Positions 1 through 8,182 of a DNA stretch of 36,790 nucleotides are shown piece after piece. Source of the stretch: Aquificales bacterium. Lineage in GTDB: Bacteria; Aquificota; Aquificia; Aquificales; QOAS01. The stretch's first letter is position 1, and every line of letters begins with the position of its first letter. Made by a program: the position numbers and the translations under genes. The notes under the pieces were generated by a model. It worked only from the letters and a program-made list of their open reading frames with translations, did no database searches and was not told where the DNA came from. Where the stretch lies: assembly GCA_027035985.1 (NCBI GenBank), contig JALVTI010000081.1, positions 1 to 36,790 of the forward strand. Direction: 5' to 3'.

Positions 1-401
1 CTCAAGAGCTTGGAATGGAAGTTAAAGAGGTAGATGAAGCTTACACTTCTAAAACCTCTCCCTTTGCGGATATTTTCAAAGTTAGGAAGACCAAAAACGC
101 TAAACTCTGCTTAGGGGAAAGGAAAAGGAACATTTTTAGGGATTTTGTAAGCGGAAAAGTTTTTCACTCTGATTTGGTTGGGGCATTAAACATTCTTAGA
201 GTGGGAGCAAAGCTCCTAAAACTTAGTTTCTACAACAGCTTAAAAGTTTTGTTTGTAAAGCTGTGCAATCCGAGAAGGTTTAAGCTAATGGAGTTTTTCT
301 ATAAGGTATCCCCCGAGTCCCTAATAATAGGGATAGGGGGTAGTAGGCAGGCTTTAAAGCCTGCAGGGGTGGACGGAGAAAGGGTTTTTACTATCAACTG
401 A
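1..401 (+). CDS. tnpB: TnpB-family (IS605 OrfB) protein, C-terminal part only
   Basis: The reading frame is open from the first bases of the window, so the gene starts upstream. The visible part contains EAYTSKTS and then FHSDLVGALNIL. These match the C-terminal RuvC part of IS200/IS605-type TnpB proteins, where the Asp of the (A/S)DL.GA.NI motif is the last catalytic acidic residue. The cysteine zinc finger found in many TnpB proteins is absent, as in the subgroup with a YTSK.S motif. TnpB is an RNA-guided DNA nuclease whose guide RNA (omega RNA) comes from the transposon right end. The last 40 or so codons overlap two strong hairpins, consistent with coding sequence running into the RNA scaffold. 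Whether the full gene is intact cannot be seen. Confidence 0.75.
   Translation, partial: QELGMEVKEVDEAYTSKTSPFADIFKVRKTKNAKLCLGERKRNIFRDFVSGKVFHSDLVGALNILRVGAKLLKLSFYNSLKVLFVKLCNPRRFKLMEFFYKVSPESLIIGIGGSRQALKPAGVDGERVFTIN
308..364 (+). other. Two strong hairpins at the tnpB 3' end (candidate omega-RNA scaffold)
   Basis: A two-tier hairpin pairs CCCCC at 310-314 with GGGGG at 336-340, and TCCCT at 318-322 with AGGGA at 329-333. It is followed by a perfect 18-nt palindrome, GCAGGCTTTAAAGCCTGC, at 347-364. Both lie inside the C-terminal coding part of the TnpB gene. TnpB guide RNAs typically begin inside the 3' coding region and end at the element's right end, so this is a plausible scaffold. 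The assignment is inference from position and structure. Confidence 0.5.
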
Positions 402-434
402 AACATTTCTTCAAGTTTTTGCCCTTTCTCCGTT
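373..434. repeat. Inverted repeat spanning the tnpB stop codon
   Basis: GACGGAGAAAGGG at 374-386 is mirrored by CCCTTTCTCCGTT at 421-433, around a loop of about 34 nt that contains the tnpB stop. It could be the transposon's outer right-end palindrome or a bidirectional terminator. Its outer limb may mark where the element abuts older host sequence. Confidence 0.45.
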
Positions 435-967
435 CCTTCTTAGCCGAATTCGACGGACCCCGGAGGAGAAAGGTTATTGTTACCTTGGTGGGAGAATAAT
501 TTTCCTTACCAATCCTATTAGTGGACTTTTTAACCCCACTTTTAAGGAAAGACTTTAAATCTGTAATTTCTACAAAATCACCCATCAGTTTCGGGACATA
601 TAGGGAGGTGAGGGGAGCCTTATTTTATTGTTGTTATTTACGCCCGCTATTGGCAGGTATGTTAAGCTTTTAACTTGAAAATTTTTCAACCCTTTCGGGG
701 CGGGCTGTAACCCCCTATCTATGATAGGGGGTTTTTGCCTGCAAAATTTTCTATAAAGGTGAATAGCAACAGTTTTAATTTAAATGGATATTCTTTCTCT
801 TTACGTAGCTCCTTTAACTAATTCGTCTAATTTTTTTAATAGACTATGAAGTTAGAGCTTGCGATGTAAAACTAAAGTAGGTTCCGTCTCGGAAAATTTA
901 ATCCTTGCCAACAGGTGCTTTTAATTTTTATTTTTTTATCAAAACCTTAAAGGGGAGGTATGGGAAG
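402..967. other. Long non-coding stretch between tnpB and the next gene
   Basis: Apart from the inverted repeat at 373-434 and the dispersed repeat at 627-758, no convincing gene is visible here. A 63-codon minus-strand frame (585-394) exists, but it runs into the transposon end and matches nothing I recognise. The segment 759-900 is AT-rich with no clear signal beyond a short GTCTA/TAGAC inverted pair near 828-846. Confidence 0.5.
627..758 (-). repeat. Dispersed structured repeat, copy 1 (transposon left-end-like)
   Basis: This roughly 132-bp stretch is an inverted homologue of 8649-8791. Read on the minus strand both begin CTTTATAGAAAA. They share a hairpin, CAGCC.G.CCCGAAAGGG, TAAAAGCTTAACATA-like sequence, and end with AGCGGGCGTAAATAACAACAA. 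On the plus strand, 711-731 is a perfect 9-bp hairpin (CCCCCTATC-TAT-GATAGGGGG) followed by five T, which would also work as an intrinsic terminator. The likely origin is the left end of an IS200/IS605-type element, because copy 2 continues into a TnpB-type right end. No transposase gene is attached to this copy. Confidence 0.6.
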
Positions 968-1393
968 ATGCCCTCAAGTGGTGCTTTGGTTGCCTTTAGT
1001 AATGAAAAGAGCATTCTTATCATACTAAAGACTTGTGAAAATGCTAAAAAATTGTTGGAAAATCAAAATGTGAAAGATTTTATCAAGTTCTCTAATGAGT
1101 TATTGGAACATATAGAAAACCCTACAGATATTTTGGACTACTATACCCATGCAAAAATGCTGTATAGGCTTATAAAAGAACGCTTGGGAACAGAAAAAGT
1201 AGGCTTTTACGTATATGATTTAGAAGTTTCCTACCCCATAAGGGGCAATACTCCCGAAGAACTCGAGCAGGCTATTGAAAATGAAGCCATGATAGACAAG
1301 CCTATACTTGCTTACTCCAGATGTTTTGAAGATGTTCCCATACTTCTTATTGCAGATTTGGATTCTTACAAAACCTATGAAGTAAAAAGATAA
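968..1393 (+). CDS. Hypothetical protein, 141 aa
   Basis: I do not recognise this family. The start at 968 is preferred over an in-frame ATG at 905, because AGGGGAGGT lies a short distance upstream of 968 and the extra residues are hydrophobic and low-complexity. The product is soluble and mixed alpha/beta-looking, with no signal peptide or membrane segment. It has a helical charged middle (KLLENQNVKDF..., LLEHIENP) and a C-terminal part ending DLDSYKTYEVKR. Codons are more AT-rich than in the fbp-secA block downstream, and the gene follows directly on transposon debris. It may therefore be accessory or recently acquired. Confidence 0.6.
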   Translation: MPSSGALVAFSNEKSILIILKTCENAKKLLENQNVKDFIKFSNELLEHIENPTDILDYYTHAKMLYRLIKERLGTEKVGFYVYDLEVSYPIRGNTPEELEQAIENEAMIDKPILAYSRCFEDVPILLIADLDSYKTYEVKR

Positions 1394-1430
1394 CTTTTGT
1401 ACTCCTTTTATTTATTAAATTTTTCTTTCG

Positions 1431-1652
1431 ATGCTCGTTAAGGTTAAGGCTAAACCCCGTTCCAAAAAGGAGGGTGTAAAAAAACTTGCCGAAAACTACT
1501 TCGAGGTGAGGGTTAAACAACCTCCCGAAAAGGGGAGGGCTAACGAGAGAATTGCCGAACTTCTGGCGGAGTATTTTGACATCCCCAAATCCCGCGTGAG
1601 GTTGGTAAGGGGTGAAACCTCGAAGGAGAAAGTTTTCGAAATAGACCTCTAA
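1431..1652 (+). CDS. DUF167 / UPF0235 family protein
   Basis: The 73-residue protein has the whole DUF167 pattern: VKVKAKPRSKKEGV at the N terminus, then VRVKQPPEKGRANERIAELLA, then V.LVRGETSKEKVFEID. The PP.EGKAN-type motif (here PPEKGRAN) and the RG.TS.EK motif are the family signature. Members are small alpha/beta proteins of unknown function found across bacteria, archaea and eukaryotes (E. coli YggU). The gene is 9 bp upstream of the UPF0102 gene and probably co-transcribed with it. Confidence 0.88.
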   Translation: MLVKVKAKPRSKKEGVKKLAENYFEVRVKQPPEKGRANERIAELLAEYFDIPKSRVRLVRGETSKEKVFEIDL

Positions 1653-1661
1653 GGGGAATGT

Positions 1662-2009
1662 ATGAATAAAGGGAAACCCTTTGAGGACTTGGTCTTTCAA
1701 TTTTTGACCCTTAAGGAGTGCGAAGTTTTGGCGAGAAACTACCGCTCCCGCTATGGGGAGATAGATATCGTCGCCCTCTGCCGCAACAGGCTTTTAATAG
1801 TGGAAGTCAAGGGTTCTTTTAAAAACGAAAACCCCGCTTTGCGGGTGGATTGTACCAAGGTTAGGAGGATTTACAAAACCTATTTAAGGTTTTTATCGGA
1901 GTTTCCCCAGTATAGGGATTTCGAAACCCTATTTCTGGTCGCCTCCGTAAGGGGAAACCAAATCGATTGGAAACCGGTAGAGGTAGGGGATTGTCTGGAT
2001 ACCTTGTGA
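1662..2009 (+). CDS. UPF0102 (YraN-like) nuclease-fold protein
   Basis: The 115-residue product carries the UPF0102 core: G..FE at residues 5-9, then A.NYRSRYGEIDIVA, then LLIVEVKG. The E-I-D and E-V-K residues form the PD-(D/E)xK-type nuclease site typical of Holliday-junction resolvase-like folds. Cellular substrates of this family are not firmly established. The gene sits between the DUF167 gene and fbp. The next gene has its own TATAAT-like box just past this stop codon. Confidence 0.85.
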   Translation: MNKGKPFEDLVFQFLTLKECEVLARNYRSRYGEIDIVALCRNRLLIVEVKGSFKNENPALRVDCTKVRRIYKTYLRFLSEFPQYRDFETLFLVASVRGNQIDWKPVEVGDCLDTL

Positions 2010-2039
2010 AGGTCTTCGAGGGGTTTCAACCCGCGGGGG

Positions 2040-2045
2040 TATAAT
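2040..2045 (+). promoter_or_regulatory. TATAAT box immediately upstream of fbp
   Basis: A perfect TATAAT lies only 10 nt before the fbp ATG. A transcript starting about 7 nt downstream of this box would have a leader of only a few nucleotides, consistent with no Shine-Dalgarno being visible. No clear -35 box is seen at 16-18 bp, so this is a moderate call. Confidence 0.4.
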
Positions 2046-2055
2046 TTGCAAACTT

Positions 2056-3201
2056 ATGAAAATCACCTTGAGCGTTATTAAAGCGGACATAGGCGGTTGG
2101 GTCGGACACTCCTCCACCCATCCCGAGGTTGTAGCCGCGGTTAAGGAGTTTGTAGATACCAAGGTAGCCGACGGAACCCTCATAGACGCCGACATACTCA
2201 CTTGCGGTGACGATATCGCCATCGTCATGACCCACACCCACGGGGTCGACGCCGAGGTAGTCCACAAGCTCGCCTGGGACGCCTTCGAAACCGGAACAGA
2301 GGTTGCCAAAAAGCTCAAGCTCTACGGAGCCGGTCAAGACCTCCTAGCCGAGGCGTTCTCCGGAAATATCAAGGGTTTGGGTCCCGGCGTCGCCGAAATG
2401 GAATTCGAGGAGAGACCCTCCGAGCCGGTTATCGTCTTCTTTGCCGACAAGACCGAACCCGCCGCTTGGAACTTACCCCTCTACGAGATGTTTGCCGACC
2501 CCATGAAGACCGCCGGACTGGTCATAGACCCCAAAATGCACCAAGGTTTCACCTTCGAGGTGCTAGACCTAATAGAGGGTAAAAAGGTTAAGATTTCCTG
2601 CCCCGAGGAGCTTTACGACCTGCTAGCGCTAATCGGAACCACCTCCAGATACGCCGTTAAAGCGGTCTACAGAAACTACGACGGCGAAATAGCGGCTGTA
2701 GCCTCCACCCAAAGGCTCAACTACATCGCCGGTAAATACGTGGGTAAGGACGACCCCGTTCTCATAGTAAGGGCTCAAAGCGGCTTCCCCGCTGTCGGTG
2801 AAATTCTGGAACCCTTCGCAAACCCCTGGATAGTTGCCGGTTGGATGAGGGGTTCCCACAACGGTCCCCTAATGCCCGTATCCTTCGAAGATGCGAGACC
2901 TTCCCGCTTCGACGGACCTCCCAGGGTTATCGGTGCCGGTTATCAAATCGCCGAGGGTAAACTTGTAGGTCCCGCCGATATGTTCTACGACCCCGCCTTC
3001 GATAAGGCTCGCCAAATCGCAAACGAGATGGCTTACATGATGAGGCGTCACGGCGCCTTCGAACCCCACAGGCTTCCCCCCGAAGAGCTCGAATACACCA
3101 CCCTTCCCAAGGTTCTCGAAAAGCTCAAAGACCGTTGGGAGGAGGAAAAGCAGGAGCAACTCTCCGAGGACAAACAGCGCGAACAAGGAGAGGTCGAATA
3201 A
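2056..3201 (+). CDS. fbp: Fructose-1,6-bisphosphate aldolase/phosphatase (type V)
   Basis: This bifunctional enzyme condenses dihydroxyacetone phosphate with glyceraldehyde 3-phosphate and then dephosphorylates the product to fructose 6-phosphate, making gluconeogenesis unidirectional. Length (381 aa) and motifs fit the archaeal/deep-branching bacterial family. Metal and substrate ligands D11, H18, D52-D53, Q94 and D131-K132 are present. Y228 and the Schiff-base lysine K231 followed by D232-D233 lie in KYVGKDDP. The MRGSHNGPLMPV segment and a C-terminal EELEY motif are also intact. The tail is highly charged. The enzyme suits an autotroph that builds hexoses from fixed carbon. It is followed by secA after 132 bp. 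Confidence 0.96.
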   Translation: MKITLSVIKADIGGWVGHSSTHPEVVAAVKEFVDTKVADGTLIDADILTCGDDIAIVMTHTHGVDAEVVHKLAWDAFETGTEVAKKLKLYGAGQDLLAEAFSGNIKGLGPGVAEMEFEERPSEPVIVFFADKTEPAAWNLPLYEMFADPMKTAGLVIDPKMHQGFTFEVLDLIEGKKVKISCPEELYDLLALIGTTSRYAVKAVYRNYDGEIAAVASTQRLNYIAGKYVGKDDPVLIVRAQSGFPAVGEILEPFANPWIVAGWMRGSHNGPLMPVSFEDARPSRFDGPPRVIGAGYQIAEGKLVGPADMFYDPAFDKARQIANEMAYMMRRHGAFEPHRLPPEELEYTTLPKVLEKLKDRWEEEKQEQLSEDKQREQGEVE

Positions 3202-3333
3202 TTTAAACCACCTGTGGGGAAAGATAAATTTTCTCTTTTCCACCTTTTGTTTTTCCTCATATCAAATAACCCTTGTAAGTTTCTACCAAAACTTATTTTC
3301 CTTTGGAGGGTAAACTACTAACTTTTTAGAACG

Positions 3334-6315
3334 ATGATTGGTTGGTTAATCAAAAAAATCATAGGTTCAAAAAATGAGAGGGAAATAAAAAAACTCAAAC
3401 CTTTTGTGGAAAAGATAAATTCCCTCGAAGGGGAATTGGATAACCTCTCCAACCTCCAACTCAGGGAGAGGGCTCAAAAACTCTTTGAAAAAATCCGCTC
3501 CTCGGATGAGATAAAAAAGGCTTTCGAAAGGGGTGAGATTACTCCCGAGGTTATAGAGGGATTTGCCCTCGTCCGCGAGGCGGCTAAGAGAACCCTCGGA
3601 ATGCGCCACTTCGACGTTCAGCTCATAGGCGGTTTGGTTCTCCACCAGGGAAAGATAGCGGAGATGAAAACCGGTGAGGGTAAAACCCTGGTAGCGAGCC
3701 TCCCCACAGCGGTAAACGGCTTTACCGATATGGGGGTTCACGTCGTCACGGTAAACGATTACCTGGCTAGAAGGGACGCCCAGTGGATGGGTGCTATCTA
3801 CAAATTCCTCGGACTGGATGTGGGGGTGATAAACTCCGACAACAAAACCTACGTGGTCGAGTGGGTTGACCCCGAGCTCGCCGAGAGGGCTATAAGGGAG
3901 GATTGGAGGGTTTGGCCTAAGGGTTATAGGGGCGAAACCCTTGAGGATACGTCCGTAAACGTCGAGGCTAAAAAGGCTTTCTTTACGCAGCTGGTGGAGG
4001 TTCCCGAGAGAAGGAGAGCTTACGAGGCGCAAATCACCTACGGAACGAACTCCGAATTCGGTTTCGACTACCTGCGCGACAATATGGCGATAGACCTCTC
4101 GCAGGTCGTGCAGGTGAAAAACCACTACTATGCGATTGTGGACGAGGTCGACTCCATACTGATAGACGAGGCGAGAACACCCCTTATAATCTCGGGACCC
4201 GCCGATATTGACCCATCGATATACTTCACCGCCGACCAAGTGGTTAGACAGCTCGAAAGGGATAAGGATTTCGAGATAGACGAAAAGAATAGAACCGCCT
4301 ACCTCACCGAAGAGGGGGTTAAAAAGGTCGAAAAAATCTTGGGAATAGAGAACCTATACGCCCCCGAGCACGCGGAGTTGGTTCACGCAATACTCCAATC
4401 CCTGAGGGCTCACCACATTTTCCAGAAAGAGGTTCACTACATCGTAAGAAACGGGGAGGTTTTAATCGTCGACGAGTTTACCGGTAGGGTCTTGCCGGGA
4501 AGGCGTTGGAGCGACGGACTCCACCAGGCTATAGAGGTCAAGGAAGGTGTAGAGGTAAAACCGGAAAACCAAACCCTCGCCTCCATAACCTATCAGAATT
4601 ACTTCAGGCTCTACAAGAAACTCGCCGGTATGACCGGAACGGCAGAAACCGAAAGCGTCGAATTTAAGGAGATTTACAACCTCGACGTGGTGGTAATACC
4701 CACCAGAAAGCCGGTTGCCCGTATAGACCACCCAGATTTGGTCTTTAAAACAAAGAGAGCCAAGTGGAAGAGGGTGGTCGAGGAGGTTTTAATCAACTAC
4801 CTCATAGGTCGCCCGGTGTTGGTGGGAACGGTCTCCATAGAGGACAACGAACTCCTATCCTCCCTTTTGAAGAATAAAGAGTTAATCAGACAAATAGTTA
4901 ACAGGGAGGATTTCAAGAAACGTTTGGGGGAACTTATAAAGAAACACAACCTATCGGAGGAAGAGGTTAAGAAGAAACTCCAGAGGGTGGTAAACTTCGG
5001 AGTTCCCCACAATGTGCTAAACGCCAAGCATCACGAGCAGGAGGCGCAAATAGTAGCCCAAGCGGGTAGGCTCGGGTCGGTAACCATAGCAACCAATATG
5101 GCGGGTAGGGGAACCGATATCCTCCTCGGAGGAAACCCCGAATATCTGGCTAAAGAGATACTCAAAAAACGCGGTTTCGAAAATCCCGAGGAGGCGCCCG
5201 AAGAGGAGTGGAAGAAAGCCCTTGCGGAGGCTATAGAGCAGACATCCAAGGAAAAGGAAATAGTAAAAAAACTTGGCGGTCTATACGTGATAGGGACGGA
5301 AAGGCACGAAAGCCGTAGGATAGACAACCAGCTAAGGGGTCGTAGCGGAAGGCAGGGCGACCCGGGAGAAACGAGATTTATTATTTCGCTTGAAGATAAT
5401 CTCATCCGACTTTTTGGTGGGGAGCGGGTTCAAAGAATGATGGAAATGCTAAACATCCCTGAAGACGAACCGCTCGAGAGCAAACTCGTTTCCAAGGCTA
5501 TAGAGAACGCTCAAAAGAGGGTCGAAGCCCAAAACTTCCAAATAAGGAAACGTATCCTCGATATGGACGACGTTATGAATGTCCAGAGGAACGTCGTTTA
5601 CAAACTCCGCCGCCAACTCTTGGAGGGTAAAAAATTAAAGGAAACAATTGAGGAGTTTATGGAAGATGTGGCGGACATGCTCGTGAGCCGCTATGCGCCC
5701 GCCGACGAACCGGAGCTTTGGGAGATAGAGAGAAATATCCCCGAAGGGGAGAGGGATAAGAGAGATTACCTCGAGAAGAAATTCCTCGAGCTTACCGGTG
5801 AGAGAATTGAAATTCCCGAAAGCGTCCGCGACAGGGAAGAGCTCAAGAAGTTTCTCGTGGAGAGGATGAAGGAGATTTACCAACGGAAGGAAGAATTCTT
5901 CGGCAAGGGACTCATGAGGGAAATTGAAAAAATGATAACCCTCCAAATACTGGATTTACTCTGGAGGAGACATCTACACCACTTGGATAGGCTTAGGGAG
6001 GGTATATACCTACGCGGTTACGCGATGCGCGACCCGATAACCGAATTCAAAAAAGAAGCCTATCAGATGTTTGAAAATTTCCTAAACGAGTTCAAATATG
6101 GTGTTCTTCAATCCCTGTTCAGGGTAGAATTTGCACCCCAGGAGGAAGTTCAAACCATACCTCCCCATGTTGATGAGTTGAAGGATGAAAATGTAAAGGA
6201 ATCCCAATTAGGGGTTTCTCAAAATATTCCCCCGCAAATGGAGGAGAAAAAACCTAGGGTTCCCCAGCCGAGGAAGCTAAAGGATAGGTTGAAAAACAAA
6301 GGAAGGAATAATTAA
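3334..6315 (+). CDS. secA: Preprotein translocase ATPase SecA
   Basis: SecA drives preproteins through SecYEG by ATP hydrolysis. The 993-residue protein has the DEAD motor with Walker A MKTGEGKT (111-118), the VTVNDYLARRD motif, DEVD (270-273) followed by SILIDEARTPLIISG, and the second motor motifs TNMAGRGTDI and RGRSGRQGDPG. Compared with E. coli SecA there is an insertion of roughly 55 residues in the first nucleotide-binding domain (about 171-225), before the ITYGTNSEFGFDYLRDN block. The C terminus ends in basic residues without the cysteine-rich zinc tail used for SecB binding in proteobacteria. The start at 3334 has no close Shine-Dalgarno; a GGAGG lies about 25 nt upstream. Confidence 0.97.
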   Translation: MIGWLIKKIIGSKNEREIKKLKPFVEKINSLEGELDNLSNLQLRERAQKLFEKIRSSDEIKKAFERGEITPEVIEGFALVREAAKRTLGMRHFDVQLIGGLVLHQGKIAEMKTGEGKTLVASLPTAVNGFTDMGVHVVTVNDYLARRDAQWMGAIYKFLGLDVGVINSDNKTYVVEWVDPELAERAIREDWRVWPKGYRGETLEDTSVNVEAKKAFFTQLVEVPERRRAYEAQITYGTNSEFGFDYLRDNMAIDLSQVVQVKNHYYAIVDEVDSILIDEARTPLIISGPADIDPSIYFTADQVVRQLERDKDFEIDEKNRTAYLTEEGVKKVEKILGIENLYAPEHAELVHAILQSLRAHHIFQKEVHYIVRNGEVLIVDEFTGRVLPGRRWSDGLHQAIEVKEGVEVKPENQTLASITYQNYFRLYKKLAGMTGTAETESVEFKEIYNLDVVVIPTRKPVARIDHPDLVFKTKRAKWKRVVEEVLINYLIGRPVLVGTVSIEDNELLSSLLKNKELIRQIVNREDFKKRLGELIKKHNLSEEEVKKKLQRVVNFGVPHNVLNAKHHEQEAQIVAQAGRLGSVTIATNMAGRGTDILLGGNPEYLAKEILKKRGFENPEEAPEEEWKKALAEAIEQTSKEKEIVKKLGGLYVIGTERHESRRIDNQLRGRSGRQGDPGETRFIISLEDNLIRLFGGERVQRMMEMLNIPEDEPLESKLVSKAIENAQKRVEAQNFQIRKRILDMDDVMNVQRNVVYKLRRQLLEGKKLKETIEEFMEDVADMLVSRYAPADEPELWEIERNIPEGERDKRDYLEKKFLELTGERIEIPESVRDREELKKFLVERMKEIYQRKEEFFGKGLMREIEKMITLQILDLLWRRHLHHLDRLREGIYLRGYAMRDPITEFKKEAYQMFENFLNEFKYGVLQSLFRVEFAPQEEVQTIPPHVDELKDENVKESQLGVSQNIPPQMEEKKPRVPQPRKLKDRLKNKGRNN

Positions 6316-6379
6316 TACTTCAAACTTTTTAAGGTCAGGGAATATCCCCCTTTTGGGGGACAATCTTTTCCTTTTAGTA

Positions 6380-7693
6380 ATGGAAAAGGCAAGGGTAGCC
6401 GTTATCGGGGGAGGCCTCGCCGGCGTCGAGGCGGCAAACAGACTGGCAAAAGAGGGTTTTAAGGTCGACCTCTACGAGATGCGCCCCAAAAAGATGACTC
6501 CCGCCCACAAAACGGGAAATCTGGCGGAATTGGTTTGCTCCAACTCCCTCGGTGGAAGGGGGATAACGACTGGTAGCGGTCTCCTAAAGGCAGAGATGGA
6601 AAGGCTCGACTCCATCGTCCTCGAGGCGGCTAAGAAAGCCGAGGTTCCCGCCGGCGGGGCGTTGGCGGTCGACCGAAATATCTTCAGCGAATACATCACT
6701 CGCAAATTGGATGAAAACCCGAATATCAACCTTATAAGGGAGGAGGTAAAGCAGATACCCTTAGAGGATTACGACGTTGTAATAGTCGCTTCGGGACCTC
6801 TCACCTCCGAAGCGCTGACGGAAGATATAAGGAAAAAGCTGGGAGCGGATTACCTCTACTTTTACGACGCCATAGCCCCCATAGTGGATGCCGAAACGGT
6901 CGATTTCTCCAAAGGTTGGTGGGGAAGCCGCTACAACAAGGGGGGTGCCGATTACTTCAACTGTCCCCTAACAAAGGAAGAATACGAAAAATTTGTTGAG
7001 GAACTACTAAAGGCGGAAAAGGTAATTCCCAAAGACTTCGAGGGTGCCTGTTACTTCGAGGGTTGCATGCCTATAGAGGTGATGGCGGAAAGGGGTAAGG
7101 ACACCCTCCGGTATGGACCGATGAAACCGGTCGGTCTTATCGACCCTCAAACCGGTAAAGAGCCTTACGCCGTCGTTCAACTCCGCAAGGAAAACAAAGA
7201 GGGAACCCTCCTATCCCTCGTTGGGTTTCAGACGAAACTCACCTACCCCGAACAGAAGAGGGTTTTCAGACTGATACCCTGTTTGAGGAACGCCAAATTC
7301 ATCCGTTTGGGGTCTATTCACAGAAACACCTTCCTTCAAAGCAACAAACTCCTAAAACCGACCCTGCAGAGTAGGAAGTATCCCAACCTCCTCTTTGCGG
7401 GGCAGATTACCGGCGTTGAGGGGTATGTAGCCTCCGCCGCAACGGGCATTTTGGCGGGTATAAACGCCGCAAGGCTTCTAAGGGGTGAAGAACCCCTAAC
7501 CTTCCCCAAGGAAACCATGCTGGGGGCTTTGGTAGACTACATAACCTCCAAAGAGGGGGAACTTCAACCGATGAACCCCGTTTTCGGACTACTCCCACCC
7601 CTCCCCAAAAGGGTAAAAAACAAAAAACTCCGCAAGGAGTTGATGGCAAAGAGGTCTTTGGAGACCCTCGAGAGGTTTATAGCGAAAAAATAA
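6380..7693 (+). CDS. trmFO: Folate-dependent tRNA (uracil-5-)-methyltransferase TrmFO
   Basis: TrmFO makes m5U54 in the T-loop of tRNA, using methylene-tetrahydrofolate and reduced FAD. The N terminus MEKARVAVIGGGLAGVEAA is an FAD-binding Rossmann motif. Family motifs follow: HKTGNLAELVCSNSLGG, CYFEGCMPIEVMAERG, LGSIHRNTFL and FAGQITGVEGYVASAATG. The cysteines in the CSNS and FEGC segments are the conserved family positions. I chose the ATG at 6380 because the frame's earlier ATG (6353) adds nine residues before the FAD motif with no homology. The resulting length of 437 aa matches the family. The gene lies just downstream of secA on the same strand. Confidence 0.95.
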   Translation: MEKARVAVIGGGLAGVEAANRLAKEGFKVDLYEMRPKKMTPAHKTGNLAELVCSNSLGGRGITTGSGLLKAEMERLDSIVLEAAKKAEVPAGGALAVDRNIFSEYITRKLDENPNINLIREEVKQIPLEDYDVVIVASGPLTSEALTEDIRKKLGADYLYFYDAIAPIVDAETVDFSKGWWGSRYNKGGADYFNCPLTKEEYEKFVEELLKAEKVIPKDFEGACYFEGCMPIEVMAERGKDTLRYGPMKPVGLIDPQTGKEPYAVVQLRKENKEGTLLSLVGFQTKLTYPEQKRVFRLIPCLRNAKFIRLGSIHRNTFLQSNKLLKPTLQSRKYPNLLFAGQITGVEGYVASAATGILAGINAARLLRGEEPLTFPKETMLGALVDYITSKEGELQPMNPVFGLLPPLPKRVKNKKLRKELMAKRSLETLERFIAKK

Positions 7694-7706
7694 ATAACTA
7701 ACGGCA

Positions 7707-8165
7707 ATGTATGAAAAATTCTTTAAAAGTATATTTATAACCTTAGTTACTTTAACTTTATTGGAAAATTATTATGTATTACCCTTTCTAAAAAAGCTTT
7801 ATCAGGAATTAGTAGAATTTTTAAAGTTTTTCCTTCAATGGAAAAGAAGATATCTCCTTTACTTCTCAATAATAATTTTAGCTATACATTTAGTATATAA
7901 ATAATTTTAGGTTGGCTTAACGAATCCATTTCTTTTGCCTTAACATTAGATATCCTTTGGGCTTTTATTTATGCCTGCTTCGGCGATTTGAATTCTGGTT
8001 TTTGGAAAATTGTAGCATCTAGTATAATTTTCTAGTATAATTTTTGCGCTTATTGCAGAATTTTCCTATTTTAAGAAAGAGAGATCCAAAGGTCTTGTCT
8101 TAAAAATTATGAGTTTAATCTATTTTGGAGCGTCCATTTTACTAATAGTAATTATATCTTTTTAG
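7707..8165 (+). pseudogene. Frameshifted membrane-protein gene (two lesions)
   Basis: An intact 65-codon frame from 7707 encodes hydrophobic segments and stops at 7904. The following sequence continues as membrane-protein coding (LGWLNESISFALTLDILWAF, then FWKIVASSIIF) in the frame one base off, as if an A was lost from the A-run near 7899. That frame stops inside an exact 13-bp tandem duplication of TCTAGTATAATTT (8018-8030 and 8031-8043). Collapsing the duplication restores the frame into FALIAEFSYFKKE and a further hydrophobic segment, ending at 8165. The repaired product would be about 150 residues with several membrane helices. I do not recognise the family. The region is much more AT-rich than its neighbours. 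Confidence 0.55.
8018..8043. repeat. Exact 13-bp tandem duplication
   Basis: TCTAGTATAATTT occurs twice head to tail at 8018-8030 and 8031-8043. Thirteen is not a multiple of three, so it shifts the reading frame of the surrounding membrane-protein gene. Removing one unit joins two open frames with continuous hydrophobic coding. It looks like a recent replication-slippage event. Confidence 0.85.
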
Positions 8166-8182
8166 CCTACATAGCTCGTACT

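Noticed and set aside
394-585. 63-codon minus-strand frame next to tnpB
   Set aside because: It has no ribosome-binding site and no recognisable domain, and it runs into the transposon's terminal inverted repeat. It might be the remnant of an interrupted gene, but this cannot be supported.
711-736. Intrinsic terminator for tnpB
   Set aside because: The hairpin with five T would work, but it lies over 300 bp from the tnpB stop and is part of the dispersed repeat. I list it there rather than as a separate terminator.
3367-4239. 290-codon open frame on the minus strand
   Set aside because: It lies wholly inside secA, whose motifs are unmistakable. It is the complementary-strand shadow of secA.
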